From Rummeliibacillus sp044763875 (lineage in GTDB: Bacteria > Bacillota > Bacilli > Bacillales_A > Planococcaceae), in contig NZ_JBIWGZ010000007.1 in NCBI RefSeq assembly GCF_044763875.1, positions 124,001 through 188,000 on the forward strand: a stretch of 64,000 bases of DNA. The letters are read 5' to 3'. The notes under the pieces are model-generated. The model ran no database searches, was not told where the DNA came from, and was given only the letters and a program-made list of their open reading frames with translations. A program made the translations under genes and the position numbers. Positions 42,618 to 51,986 of the stretch are shown piece by piece (the first letter of the stretch is position 1; each line of letters starts with the position of its first letter).

Positions 42618-43220
42618 TTATTTGAATAACTTTCCTTCAACAATACCGATAATGGTATGTCGAATATCTGCAGGGAATTCATCTAAATGGAGAGTATGAT
42701 CATAAATACGCTTATGCGTGATCATTGCGAGCAATGCGCCGATAATACCTACTTGAAATAGTATTAAATCGAGTTTAGGTAAACTTTCTTCATCCATTCG
42801 TTTTATAAGTTCCTGATCTGCAAAGGACATTCTATGAATGTTGGCAATATATTGTTCTGAAAGTTCTGGGTGTATAGCGGATTCATTGAATAGTATTGTA
42901 TATTGTGGACGATTGTAAAAAACGTTGTCTAAAAGCTCTTCAGTCCATACATGCAAAAGTTCATGATCAGATAAATCATGGTAATGGTTTTCTTCTTGGA
43001 AATCTAACCACTTTGGTTCGACAGTTGCTAATAATAGCTCCATCTTTCCTTTAAAGTATTTATACAAAGCTGCTTCAGATACCCCAACCTCTTTTGCGAT
43101 GATTGAGGTAGAAGTAGCATGGTAGCCTTTTTTATAAAAAAGGTTGCGGGCAGTTTGGACAATCTTCTCTCTTGTTAAAGTTCCTTTTGTTTGTTTATTT
43201 GAATGATGTGCCTCATTCAT
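42618..43220 (-). CDS. TetR-family transcriptional regulator
   Basis: This 200-residue regulator has the TetR DNA-binding domain at the N-terminus: LTREKIVQTARNLFYKKGY, then TSIIAKEVGVSEAALYKYFKGK. The rest is a helical ligand domain without recognisable ligand. The start is uncertain: I use MNEAHHSNK, but two earlier in-frame ATGs exist and no ribosome site is strong. No obvious target gene is adjacent, since its neighbours are a divergent GNAT gene and a repeat element just after its stop. Confidence 0.85.
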   Translation of the reverse strand: MNEAHHSNKQTKGTLTREKIVQTARNLFYKKGYHATSTSIIAKEVGVSEAALYKYFKGKMELLLATVEPKWLDFQEENHYHDLSDHELLHVWTEELLDNVFYNRPQYTILFNESAIHPELSEQYIANIHRMSFADQELIKRMDEESLPKLDLILFQVGIIGALLAMITHKRIYDHTLHLDEFPADIRHTIIGIVEGKLFK

Positions 43221-43425
43221 TGAGCATAACCACACTTCCATTAAATACATACATCGTTTCTTTTAATGATAGCAGATAAATAACATTGGCAATAGTCATA
43301 GAACTACTTAGCATTAGCATGTATTTAGTGTCGTAAGCAGTTTTTTAGTTAAACGATTGATGTAACGTATTTTATTCGAAAAGAAATAGTATTTGTGGAA
43401 TAATGGTGCTAGAGAGTGATGCAAA

Positions 43426-43878
43426 GTGGCATGGAAAGAACAACGCTTTGAAGAACTATCGACTGAAGAATTATACAAAATTATTCAATTACGGATTAAT
43501 GTCTTTGTTGTTGAACAAGAAGCTTATTATGAAGATTTAGATAATCATGACCAAAATAGTATTCATATTACATATGAAGAAGACGGTAAACTTATTGCAT
43601 ATGCAAGAGCCGTTCCTCCAAATGAAAAATATGAAAACATGGCATCATTTGGTCGTGCAATTGTTCTACCAGAAGCTCGTGGTACAGGTCTAGCACAAGA
43701 ACTATTAAAAAGAGTCATTGCGGTAACTGATAGAGAATGGTCTGAATATGATTTGTTTATACAAGCACAGGCGTATCTTCAAAACTTTTATGGTAACTTT
43801 GGCTTTGAAGCAATTTCTGAACCATATGAGTTTGAATGCTTACCACATATTAATATGGTGTGTAAATGTGACAAATAA
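43426..43878 (+). CDS. ElaA-family GNAT acetyltransferase
   Basis: The 150-residue protein is an ElaA-type GNAT enzyme: LYKIIQLRINVFVVEQEAYYEDLD at the N-terminus is distinctive, followed by FGRAIVLPEARGTGLAQELLKR at the acetyl-CoA site and YLQNFYGNFGFEAISEPYEFE. The acceptor is unknown. It starts with GTG after GAGAGTGAT. Confidence 0.9.
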   Translation: MAWKEQRFEELSTEELYKIIQLRINVFVVEQEAYYEDLDNHDQNSIHITYEEDGKLIAYARAVPPNEKYENMASFGRAIVLPEARGTGLAQELLKRVIAVTDREWSEYDLFIQAQAYLQNFYGNFGFEAISEPYEFECLPHINMVCKCDK

Positions 43879-43956
43879 TTATAATATCGCATGAAAATGT
43901 GTATTTTCTAAAAAATGGGGTATAGTTATTTTAGAACGGTAAAATGGGAGGGAATG

Positions 43957-44298
43957 ATGAAGATGGCAAAAGGCAAATCTTTATTAATAGCAGGACTTGC
44001 AGCAGGTGCATATGCGTATTTTCGTAAAAAGGAAAATCGTGATAAGGCAGTAGAAGCATTTAGTTGCACAAAGAACAAACTAAATGAGTTTATAGACAAA
44101 CTCTCTGATTCATCTGTTGAAGTAGCTGGAGATGCAATTAATACAACAACAGCGGATGGCTATGCAAATGCACATCATACTTATAATGATGATGATACCA
44201 AAATGATTTATGAAGGTTCTGCAACTGCAATTCATTATGAAAACGAAGAACAACATGAACATTTGAATGGTGTAAAACCACCAAATGATCAAAACTAA
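43957..44298 (+). CDS. Small unknown protein with N-terminal hydrophobic segment
   Basis: I do not recognise this protein of about 113 residues. A short Gly/Ala-rich hydrophobic stretch (LLIAGLAAGAYAYF) near the N-terminus is followed by a basic patch and then a polar, His/Asp/Asn-rich tail with a DAINTTTADG segment. This resembles YtxH-like envelope proteins only in layout. Several in-frame ATGs follow GGGAGG; I use the one about five bases away. The gene ends in a strong terminator and looks genuinely expressed. Confidence 0.7.
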   Translation: MKMAKGKSLLIAGLAAGAYAYFRKKENRDKAVEAFSCTKNKLNEFIDKLSDSSVEVAGDAINTTTADGYANAHHTYNDDDTKMIYEGSATAIHYENEEQHEHLNGVKPPNDQN

Positions 44299-44313
44299 GA
44301 ACATTAAATTCAA

Positions 44314-44346
44314 AAAAAGACTCAGCATAATTGCTGAGTCTTTTTA
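44314..44346. terminator. Bidirectional terminator
   Basis: AAAAAGACTCAGCA pairs with its complement around TAAT, between convergent genes. Confidence 0.92.
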
Positions 44347-44380
44347 CATTATATCGTTCTTTAACGATTGATAGTTACTC

Positions 44381-45889
44381 TTAGTTTTCTTCAGGAAGCA
44401 TTGTTCCGTATTTTGCTAAGTTTGTGTGGAATAATAATGCTTTTTCTAAAACGTGAGGAGTTTGTCCACCACGTTCTTTTGCTTCTTCGAAATATGCACG
44501 AAGAACAGGTTTGAATTTAGGGTGTACACAGTTTTCAATGATAAGTTCTGCACGTTCACGAGGAGCTAAACCACGTAAGTCTGCAAGACCTTGTTCTGTT
44601 ACAACAACGTCAACATCATGTTCTGAGTGATCAACGTGTGATGCGAATGGAACGACTGATGAGATTTTACCATCTTTTGCATATGATTTTGTAATGAAGA
44701 TGGAAATACGAGCAGCACGAGCGAAGTCACCTGAACCACCAATACCGTTCATCATTTTTGTGCCTGATACGTGAGTAGAGTTTACGTTTCCGTAAATATC
44801 GAACTCAAGAGCTGTATTCATCGCGATTAAGCCCATACGACGAACTAATTCTGGGTGGTTCGAAATTTCTTGAGGACGTAATACAAGTTTGTCTTTGTAT
44901 TTGTCTAAGTTACCGTATACAGATTCCATTTTTTCAGCTGTCAATGAAGTTGCACAACCTGAAGCAAATTTAACTTTGCCAGCATCGATTAAGTCGAATA
45001 CTGCATCTTGAAGTACTTCAGAATATACTTCTAAATCTTTGAATTCAGAGTTTGCCATACCACCAAGTACAGCATTGGCAACAGAACCAACACCTGATTG
45101 AAGTGGAGCTAATGTTTCAGTTAAACGTTCTTCTTTAATCTCATTACGGAAGAAATCAAGAATGTTGTCTGCGATTTGTTGGGTTTCTGGGTCAATTGGT
45201 GTGATTGTAGTTGGTGAATCTGGTTGATCTGTAATTACAACTGCAGCCACTTTATCTAAATCTAAAGGAATACCGATTGTACCGATACGATCTGAAGCAT
45301 GGATTAATGGAATTGGACCACGTTCACCTTGTGCTTCTGGTACATAGATATCGTGCATACCTTCTAGTTGCGGATAAGAAGCTAAGTTTAATTCGATAAT
45401 AACTTTATCAGCATTTTGAATGTAAATAGGTGAGTTACCAACAGAAGTTGTTGGGATTAACATACCATCTTCTGTTACAGCTACTGCTTCAACAACAGCA
45501 ACGTCAATTTTATTAATAGCATTTTGACGTAAATATTCAGCAGTTACTGATAAATGTTGGTCAACAAATAGCATATCTGCTTTGTTAATATGACCACGCA
45601 TTGTACGATCTAGTTGGAATGGTAAGCGTTTGTTAACGATACCGGCATCAGACATTAAAGCATCAATGTCTGAACCTAAAGAAGCACCTGTGAATACATT
45701 TACTTTAAAGTCTTCTGATTTTGCACGTTCTACTAGTGCCATAGGGATAGCTTTCGCATCACCAGCGCGAGTGAATCCACTTAGGCCAAGTGTCATTCCA
45801 TCTTTAATGATTAGGGCAGCTTCATCAGCTGACATTACTTTTTTTGCAAGTTCGGAATTACGAAGTCTTTCTTCTATTTTTACTGTCAC
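44381..45889 (-). CDS. Acetyl-CoA hydrolase/transferase, probable succinyl-CoA:acetate CoA-transferase
   Basis: This 502-residue enzyme belongs to the Cat1/AarC family that moves CoA between succinate and acetate (or hydrolyses acetyl-CoA). GLSGFTRAGDAKAIPMAL at the N-terminus, the region LEVYSEVLQD holding the likely catalytic Glu, and SGTKMMNGIGGSGDFARAA match succinate:acetate CoA-transferases. It starts with GTG after AAGGAGAG. A LytTR regulator lies just downstream in the same orientation and may control it. The enzyme would link acetate use to the TCA cycle. Confidence 0.88.
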   Translation of the reverse strand: MTVKIEERLRNSELAKKVMSADEAALIIKDGMTLGLSGFTRAGDAKAIPMALVERAKSEDFKVNVFTGASLGSDIDALMSDAGIVNKRLPFQLDRTMRGHINKADMLFVDQHLSVTAEYLRQNAINKIDVAVVEAVAVTEDGMLIPTTSVGNSPIYIQNADKVIIELNLASYPQLEGMHDIYVPEAQGERGPIPLIHASDRIGTIGIPLDLDKVAAVVITDQPDSPTTITPIDPETQQIADNILDFFRNEIKEERLTETLAPLQSGVGSVANAVLGGMANSEFKDLEVYSEVLQDAVFDLIDAGKVKFASGCATSLTAEKMESVYGNLDKYKDKLVLRPQEISNHPELVRRMGLIAMNTALEFDIYGNVNSTHVSGTKMMNGIGGSGDFARAARISIFITKSYAKDGKISSVVPFASHVDHSEHDVDVVVTEQGLADLRGLAPRERAELIIENCVHPKFKPVLRAYFEEAKERGGQTPHVLEKALLFHTNLAKYGTMLPEEN

Positions 45890-46077
45890 GGAAATCTCTC
45901 CTTCTATTTAACGGAAAATTTTATATCAATTCTGTAAAAAGATTCTACTTGGAGTATAAGTTATTAGAATAATTATATAACCAATTTTAATATTATCACC
46001 GAATTGTCACATTTTGTTTATAAGCGCATGAAAGGGTTTAAAAAACGAATCAGGTAGAAATTTGTCGAGTAAAAGAG

Positions 46078-46120
46078 AAAAGGAGTTGTACCAAAATAGT
46101 TTTGGTCAACTCCTTTATAA
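46078..46120 (-). terminator. Terminator of the LytTR gene or pair
   Basis: AAAGGAGTTG-N2-CCAAAA pairs with TTTTGGTCAACTCCTTT. It lies just downstream (minus strand) of the LytTR gene and is followed there by TTCTCTTTT. Confidence 0.8.
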
Positions 46121-46138
46121 TATCAGCAGAAATTATTC

Positions 46139-46789
46139 CTAGAATCCTAAAGAGCGGCGGAAATAACTTGCATAGCGTTGGCTAACAGGAATTCGTGTGC
46201 CGTCCTTCATAATTAGTAGGAATGTAGAATGTGAATCTGGTTGAATTTCTTCGATAAAGTCAATGTTCACGATATATGAACGGTGGCATCGAATAAAAGT
46301 ATCAGGAGATAAGAATAACTCAAGATCACTTAAATTTAAACGATGGTAACCTTCTTTTTGCATAGTTTTGACGAATGTTTTACGAAGTTGAGTTTCTAAA
46401 TAAATGACTTCATTATGTTTTACTGGGTACCAACAGTCGTCAATTTTAATCGTGATGTAATTTGTTAAGAAAGGAGATGGTTTTTGTGGGAATATTGCTG
46501 TGATGGCACCCTTTGTTTCCCCTTCTTCCATTAATGGAATACTCATTCCATAATAAGGAATACCGAATACTTCAGGCTCAATGAAAGAATTTATTTTTTG
46601 TCCATAGTCAATTGCTTTTTGAGTTGCAGAACCTTCTGGTATTTCGTCACCGGGTTTTATCTTCAAGTCAATTTTCTTACTTGGTTGATAATATAAATAT
46701 TTTTTTGTATCTGAAATAACGATTGAAGTGTTATCAGGGAAGAATTCCTTTATAACTTGTATCAATTCCTCGATAGATCGTGGATCCAT
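46139..46789 (-). CDS. LytTR-domain regulator with N-terminal sensory domain
   Basis: This 216-residue protein combines an N-terminal domain of about 110 residues that looks PAS/GAF-like (SIVISDTKKYLYYQPS, GDEIPEGSATQKAIDYG) with a C-terminal LytTR DNA-binding domain (VIYLETQLRKTFVKT, FIRCHRSYIVNIDFIEEI, IPVSQRYASYFRRSLGF). It has no receiver domain, so it probably senses a small molecule directly. GGTAGGA precedes the ATG. Its neighbour, the CoA-transferase, is the most likely target. AcoX/acetoin-type regulation is another possibility. Confidence 0.85.
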   Translation of the reverse strand: MDPRSIEELIQVIKEFFPDNTSIVISDTKKYLYYQPSKKIDLKIKPGDEIPEGSATQKAIDYGQKINSFIEPEVFGIPYYGMSIPLMEEGETKGAITAIFPQKPSPFLTNYITIKIDDCWYPVKHNEVIYLETQLRKTFVKTMQKEGYHRLNLSDLELFLSPDTFIRCHRSYIVNIDFIEEIQPDSHSTFLLIMKDGTRIPVSQRYASYFRRSLGF

Positions 46790-47192
46790 TAATTCCTACC
46801 TCGTTTCTTTCCATTCTTAAAAGTTCTTTCACAACATATTACTATAGATTAATTATTAAATTAAGTATAGCTAATAATTGTATAGGTTCATACATAAAAT
46901 GTGACAGAATTTGTCCATATTAATACTATAGTTTGATACATTCCAAAAATAAAGATAAATATTTCATAAAGAACATATTTTTAATTTTTCATTTATTTGA
47001 TAAAAATAATACTTTTTTTGCATAAAATCCATTTTCCAATTGTATATTTATTGAGAATAAGGTCCCATTACAAAAATACGTAAAATTTATTTATATCTGG
47101 GTAATAAAACTATTTTCATATTACCATTTTCGTTATATAGTAAGAATAATGTAATAAAAAAGTATGTGACTTTATAGAAAGATGGGGAGTTT
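46790..47192. other. Intergenic region of about 403 bases
   Basis: Very AT-rich, with no credible gene. It holds the divergent promoters of the LytTR and AraC-like genes and a dyad GGTAATA-N12-TATTACC at 47100-47125 about 70 bases ahead of the AraC-like gene, possibly its operator. Confidence 0.65.
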
Positions 47193-47978
47193 ATGCTACA
47201 ACAACAATATTCCATTTCAGAGGCTATTTCTAAAAGGTATTTCCAAGAAATTGAGACGATGAATCACTACGAGGGCATAGAGAGATTCTTCGATATTGAG
47301 GCTCAATTATTGCGAGAAGTATATCAATTGGAAGCAAAAGCTGCGAAAGATTCGTTGCGCGAATTACTTGATATATTATCAGTGCGTTCGGGAAAACAGT
47401 TTTTTAGAGCAATCAGACATTATTTTGTTATCTTATCATCCGTTGTTACAAGAAAATTGATTGAGAATCAAGCGCCATCTAAGAAAGTTTTTGCTTTTAA
47501 TGTTGCATGCGTAGAGATGATTGACGATCGCTTAAATGATGCAGAATATTTACAATTTGCAGATGAATTAATTGAATTCTACATTTATGTCATCTCAGAA
47601 AGAAAACAACCTTCATATAAGCACCAAACAGTCAATAAAGTTATTATGTACATCGATGATGAGGTTGAAACAGATCTATCAGTAGAAGATATTGCACTGT
47701 ACTTTTCTATTAGTACAAGTCACTTATCTCGTATTTTTAAAGAACATGTAGGTATTACATTAGTAGAGTACTTAAATGTTCGTAGAGTAGAAGAATCTCA
47801 ATATTATTTGCGACATACTAATAAAAGTATTTCTGATATTTCGGAACAGTTTCATTTCTGCAACCAAAGCTACTATACTCGCATCTTTAAAAAATACGTT
47901 GGCATCACACCAAAGCACTTTAGAGATCGTCCAGATTACGAATATTTTCGCTTCCAATTACCTGAAAGACTTTTATAA
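47193..47978 (+). CDS. AraC-family transcriptional regulator
   Basis: The 261-residue protein ends in an AraC-type double helix-turn-helix: DLSVEDIALYFSISTSHLSRIFKEHVG and SISDISEQFHFCNQSYYTRIFKKYVGITPKHFR. The N-terminal 150 residues are all-helical and do not look like a cupin sugar-binding domain; they resemble the sensor part of YesN-like regulators without the receiver. GATGGGGAG precedes the ATG. The ligand and targets are unknown. Confidence 0.85.
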   Translation: MLQQQYSISEAISKRYFQEIETMNHYEGIERFFDIEAQLLREVYQLEAKAAKDSLRELLDILSVRSGKQFFRAIRHYFVILSSVVTRKLIENQAPSKKVFAFNVACVEMIDDRLNDAEYLQFADELIEFYIYVISERKQPSYKHQTVNKVIMYIDDEVETDLSVEDIALYFSISTSHLSRIFKEHVGITLVEYLNVRRVEESQYYLRHTNKSISDISEQFHFCNQSYYTRIFKKYVGITPKHFRDRPDYEYFRFQLPERLL

Positions 47979-48083
47979 TGAAAATAATTACATATAATTT
48001 ATGCTTTGCATGACTTTGATTTGATTAGTATCCTTTAAATAATGTATACTTCAATATAGCTTGAGAAATTGTAGGTGAAAATA

Positions 48084-48935
48084 TTGAAGAAGAAACTTGG
48101 GTTAATCTCGATGCTTGGTTTAGTGCCATTTGTGCTAGCTGGCTGTGATTCAGTGAAGAACCAAGAAGGCTTTTTTTATAGTACTTTTGTAAAACCAATG
48201 GAGTTCCTGTTAGATTTCATCGGTAATGATGTATTTGCCGGTAATTACGGTGCAGCTATTATCACAATAACTGTTCTTGTTCGTTTAATATTGATGCCAT
48301 TCATGCTTAAAAACTATAAGAATCAACAAGGCATGAAAGAAAAAATGGATAAATTGAAGCCAGAAATGGACGAAATCCAAAAGAAATTAAAAGCAGCAAA
48401 AACAAAAGAAGAACAAATGGCATTGCAACAAGAAATGATGGGCTTGTATAAAAAGCATAATGTCAACCCTATGAATATGGGCTGTCTTCCTGTTCTTATT
48501 CAAATGCCGATTATCATGGGCTTGTATTATTCGATTTTGTATTCTAGTGAAGTTCAAGCGCATCACTTCTTATGGTTTAAACTAGGTCAACCAGATGTTG
48601 TGATGACGATAATTGCTGGTATAGTTTATTTTGTCCAAGCACAAGTATCATTATGGACGGTACCGGAGCAACAAAAAGGTCAAATGAAGATGATGATGTA
48701 CATTTCACCAATTATGATTATGTTCATCTCGTACTCTAGTATGGCGGCATTACCACTATACTGGTCAGTCAGTGGTGCCCTTTTAATTTTCCAAACATAC
48801 CTAGGCCGTAAATTCTATTCAAAACACCCTGAAAAAGCAGTAAAAGAAGCTGCAAATGCACCAGTAGAGAATAGAAAACTAACGCCAGCAGAAAAACAAG
48901 CTGCAAAATCAACGAAGAATAAACCAAAAAAATAG
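48084..48935 (+). CDS. yidC: Membrane protein insertase YidC (YidC2/YqjG-like), lipoprotein form
   Basis: YidC inserts and folds membrane proteins. The 283-residue protein has a lipoprotein signal with LAGC (Cys21), five membrane helices, a cytoplasmic coiled segment KPEMDEIQKKLKAAKTKEEQ, and NMGCLPVLIQMPIIMGLYYS. The TTG start after AGGTGA keeps the signal peptide intact; an earlier GTG lies inside the ribosome site. It is not next to rnpA/jag, so it is probably the second paralogue. A MifM-like leader is not apparent upstream. Confidence 0.92.
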   Translation: MKKKLGLISMLGLVPFVLAGCDSVKNQEGFFYSTFVKPMEFLLDFIGNDVFAGNYGAAIITITVLVRLILMPFMLKNYKNQQGMKEKMDKLKPEMDEIQKKLKAAKTKEEQMALQQEMMGLYKKHNVNPMNMGCLPVLIQMPIIMGLYYSILYSSEVQAHHFLWFKLGQPDVVMTIIAGIVYFVQAQVSLWTVPEQQKGQMKMMMYISPIMIMFISYSSMAALPLYWSVSGALLIFQTYLGRKFYSKHPEKAVKEAANAPVENRKLTPAEKQAAKSTKNKPKK

Positions 48936-48944
48936 GTTTAAACT

Positions 48945-48978
48945 AAATCGGGGCAAACTTTGTCTCGATTTTTTATTT
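48945..48978 (+). terminator. Terminator of yidC
   Basis: AAATCGGGGCAAA pairs with TTTGTCTCGATTT through two wobble pairs; a T run follows. Confidence 0.75.
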
Positions 48979-49049
48979 TAAAGATTACAAGCCCTAATAA
49001 GGGAAAAAAGCCTACCTGTCGTGTGGAGCTGGATAAGGAGGATTATTAC

Positions 49050-49295
49050 ATGAACTTAAAAATAATATCAGGTGTACTTGTAACGATTACGAGTATACTT
49101 GCCGTCTTTTTTGTCATTAAACAAAACTTTAACCTAGCTGTTCTGTTCATATCACTAATGTTTACCATTACAAATACATTCCGTGCAAAAGATATGGCAA
49201 GACAAGGTTATGAGAAAGAAGCAAAATGGATGAAAGCTATGGCAACTTTTTTCGGAATTGCTACTCTAGTTGTATTAGTTATGATTATTTTTTAG
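49050..49295 (+). CDS. Small membrane protein of unknown function
   Basis: This 81-residue protein has three hydrophobic segments: residues 4-24, 28-45 and a C-terminal ATFFGIATLVVLVMIIF. A charged stretch RAKDMARQGYEKEAKWMK separates the last two. It somewhat resembles YtpI-like membrane proteins in layout, but I do not recognise it with confidence. The start is clear, with AAGGAGG eight bases before the ATG. It has its own terminator. Confidence 0.78.
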   Translation: MNLKIISGVLVTITSILAVFFVIKQNFNLAVLFISLMFTITNTFRAKDMARQGYEKEAKWMKAMATFFGIATLVVLVMIIF

Positions 49296-49297
49296 TA

Positions 49298-49341
49298 TAA
49301 AACGGTATCAATGCATCTTGATGTATGATATCGTTTTTTTG
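49298..49341 (+). terminator. Terminator of the small membrane protein gene
   Basis: AAAACGGTATCA pairs with TGATATCGTTTT, with an inner ATGCAT/ATGTAT pair, followed by seven T. Confidence 0.88.
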
Positions 49342-49437
49342 TATAGTTAAGTGACCGTAGTATTGGTTATTTGATTTTTGTATTTTATAGATATAGAAAT
49401 AATGTTTATGTTAAAAGTTTGATAGAGGTGTATAAAA

Positions 49438-50181
49438 GTGAGTAAAAAAAAATATTATAGATTTCCAATTGCTCTCGCATCGATTGTTGCTATTTCTGGT
49501 AGTCTATTAGCAGGTTGTGGTGGTCAAAAAACGGAAGACCATCCTACTAAAAACGAACAAAAAGCAGTGACACATGATACGACTGCTGCTACAACTACTG
49601 AGAAGGAGCAAAAGGTGGATGCGGGCGGTTATATAGAGGATCAAAAGTTGCCTAAGAAAGCGACGTATATTCAAGGTATTCTGGTGGCTAGTAAACAATA
49701 TCCATTACCAGCTGATTTTGCACCAGGAGAAAATGTTGAAGCCCGTGAAGCTTTTGAAGAGTTAAATGCAGCAGCTTTATTAGATGGCTTTAAATTTAAT
49801 GCCTTTAGTACATATCGCTCTTATGATAGACAAGTAGAGTTGTATGATGCATATGTGAAACGGGATGGTAAAAAAGCTGCCGATACTTACAGTGCACGTC
49901 CGGGGTATTCTGAACATCAAACAGGCTTAGCTTTTGATATTGGAGAAGTTGGAAGCGAAGAAGATTTTGCTGACAATAAATTTGGAGATACCGAAGCGGG
50001 CAAATGGATTGCAAAAAATGCCCATAATTATGGTTTTATCATGCGTTACCCAGAGGGGAAAGAAGATAAAACAGGTTATATGCACGAATCTTGGCATTTC
50101 CGTTATGTTGGCAAAAAGATTGCTACAGAAATTTATGAAAAAAATGAAACATTAGAAGAGTATTTAGGCATTAGTAAATAA
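49438..50181 (+). CDS. D-alanyl-D-alanine / L,D-carboxypeptidase lipoprotein (VanY/LdcB family)
   Basis: This 247-residue zinc peptidase of family M15B trims peptidoglycan stem peptides outside the membrane. A lipoprotein signal ends in LLAGC (Cys27), followed by a Thr/Lys-rich linker to about residue 60. Catalytic motifs are FSTYRSYDRQVELY, SARPGYSEHQTGLAFDIG (zinc His and Asp) and ESWHFRYVG (second zinc His). The start is GTG after AGAGGTG. It resembles B. subtilis YodJ/LdcB. Confidence 0.9.
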   Translation: MSKKKYYRFPIALASIVAISGSLLAGCGGQKTEDHPTKNEQKAVTHDTTAATTTEKEQKVDAGGYIEDQKLPKKATYIQGILVASKQYPLPADFAPGENVEAREAFEELNAAALLDGFKFNAFSTYRSYDRQVELYDAYVKRDGKKAADTYSARPGYSEHQTGLAFDIGEVGSEEDFADNKFGDTEAGKWIAKNAHNYGFIMRYPEGKEDKTGYMHESWHFRYVGKKIATEIYEKNETLEEYLGISK

Positions 50182-50192
50182 TGATGATAATG

Positions 50193-50240
50193 AAAAAGCT
50201 TAAAGTACGGAAATCATTACGTACTTTAAGCTTTTTGTTT
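50193..50240. terminator. Bidirectional terminator
   Basis: AAAAAGCTTAAAGTACG pairs perfectly with its complement across 10 bases, between convergent carboxypeptidase and cardiolipin synthase genes. Confidence 0.92.
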
Positions 50241-50333
50241 TATATCCGATTAAACGGGTTCTATACTAATTTTCTGGTATATGTGAAAAACAAAGGTGAA
50301 CGTGTAATTGTTCATGCAGATTTTCCTATTCTT

Positions 50334-51791
50334 TTATAGAATCGGAGAAAGTAAGCGAGAAATTGACTCTTTCATTTTAATAATGCGTGAACGGTTTGCA
50401 TATAATTCTGGTGTAAGTTCGGTTGATAATAACATATCTTCTTCAAACAGTTCTGCTAGTTGATGTGAAGTGTCACGGTGGTATATGAATGCATTTACCT
50501 CAAAGTTAAGTTTAAAGCTACGGAAATCAATATTTGCTGTACCGACAGTAGATGCTTCATCATCGATGACAATCATCTTTGTATGCAAAAAACCATTTTC
50601 GTAAATATAAATTTTAGCTCCTGCATTAATCAATTGACCAACATAAGAATACGTTGCCCAATAAACAAACATATGATCAGGTTTATTAGGAATCATGATT
50701 CGAACATCAATTCCTGATAAGCAAGCAATACGAACGGCATCCATAAAACTATCGTCTGGAATAAAATATGGTGTTTGAATATAGATATATTTTTTCGCCA
50801 TACCAATTAATTTTAGATAACCATTTTTAATTTGTTCCCATTCAGAATCTGGGCCACTTGATACGATCTGTATACCGACTTCACCCTTACGAGCAATAGT
50901 AGGAAAGTAATGATCAGAGTACTGAATATCTTTTGTATTAGAAGCTTGGTTCCAATCCAATAGAAAGCGTGTTTGCATTGGGTGAACTGAACTACCTTCA
51001 ATTCGTAAATGTGTATCTCGCCAATAGCCAAACCTTTTTTTTAAGCCTAGATACTCATCACCTACATTAAATCCACCGATATAACCGATACGTCCATCAA
51101 CAATGACAAGTTTACGGTGATTTCGATAGTTCATACGAGGGTTAATAAGAGGAAGTATAGAAGGAAAGAAGACCTCTACTTCTCCACCGGCTTCTATTAG
51201 TTCTTTGAATTGTTTTTTATGTACACCCCTTGAACCCATTTCATCATATAAAAGGCGAACTTTCACACCTTGTTTCGCTTTTTTTATCAATGATTGTAAA
51301 ATGCGTGTACCTAAATGATCCAGCTTAAAGATGTAGTACTGAATATGAATATGGTGTTTTGCAGCATCAATATCTTTTATTAGTTTTTTGAATTTATCTC
51401 TACCATCACTATAAATCATGATTTCATTATCTTGTGTAAGTACTGCGTGATTTGTTGTTAAATTCATGTAGATTAAATCTTCATAGTGTGCTGCATCATC
51501 TAATCGATAGTCAAAAGTACCTTCACGGATGGCATCCATTTGATAATCAATTAGTTTATCAATCCCTATTTTCTTTCGGCCTTCCCATCGGAAGAGATGT
51601 TTTTTACGAAGCTGGCGTCCTAACAGTAAGTACAAAATAAATCCTACAACAGGTAAAAAGAATAGTACAAGAATCCAAGCCCATGTGGAACTAGGATCTT
51701 TTCTTTCTAAAAAAATAATAATGGCAGCAAGGAAAATATTTAAAACCAAACTTGTGGAAATACTTATAGATAATAAAGCGGCCGTATCCAT
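50334..51791 (-). CDS. cls: Cardiolipin synthase
   Basis: Cls joins two phosphatidylglycerols into cardiolipin in the membrane. The 485-residue protein has two N-terminal membrane helices and two phospholipase-D HKD motifs: NHRKLVIVDGRIGYIGGFNVGDEY near residue 220 and HTKMIVIDDEASTVGTANIDFRS near 400. GAAGGTG precedes the ATG. It is a single gene; length and domains are standard. Confidence 0.95.
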   Translation of the reverse strand: MDTAALLSISISTSLVLNIFLAAIIIFLERKDPSSTWAWILVLFFLPVVGFILYLLLGRQLRKKHLFRWEGRKKIGIDKLIDYQMDAIREGTFDYRLDDAAHYEDLIYMNLTTNHAVLTQDNEIMIYSDGRDKFKKLIKDIDAAKHHIHIQYYIFKLDHLGTRILQSLIKKAKQGVKVRLLYDEMGSRGVHKKQFKELIEAGGEVEVFFPSILPLINPRMNYRNHRKLVIVDGRIGYIGGFNVGDEYLGLKKRFGYWRDTHLRIEGSSVHPMQTRFLLDWNQASNTKDIQYSDHYFPTIARKGEVGIQIVSSGPDSEWEQIKNGYLKLIGMAKKYIYIQTPYFIPDDSFMDAVRIACLSGIDVRIMIPNKPDHMFVYWATYSYVGQLINAGAKIYIYENGFLHTKMIVIDDEASTVGTANIDFRSFKLNFEVNAFIYHRDTSHQLAELFEEDMLLSTELTPELYANRSRIIKMKESISRLLSPIL

Positions 51792-51914
51792 TTATTCACC
51801 TTCTTCCATAATCTTTTCTTAAGTATAACGTATATAACAGTTATTAAGAAAGAATTACAAGCATTACTACATATTAATAGAAATTTAATTTTTTTGTTGT
51901 AATTAAAAACCTAC

Positions 51915-51941
51915 TTGACCAATAGGATTTATTAGTATAAT
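51915..51941 (+). promoter_or_regulatory. Promoter of tcyP with possible CymR site
   Basis: TTGACC and TATAAT are 15 bases apart, a slightly short spacing. The spacer CAATAGGATTTATTA resembles part of the CymR box that controls cystine uptake genes, but this is a loose match. Confidence 0.5.
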
Positions 51942-51986
51942 CTAATAATTGTATTTTTTATAGAAAATTAATTAGGGGGAAATATT

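Noticed and set aside
47979..48083. MifM-type stalling leader ahead of yidC
   Set aside because: Only about 100 bases are available and no leader frame with a ribosome site is seen.
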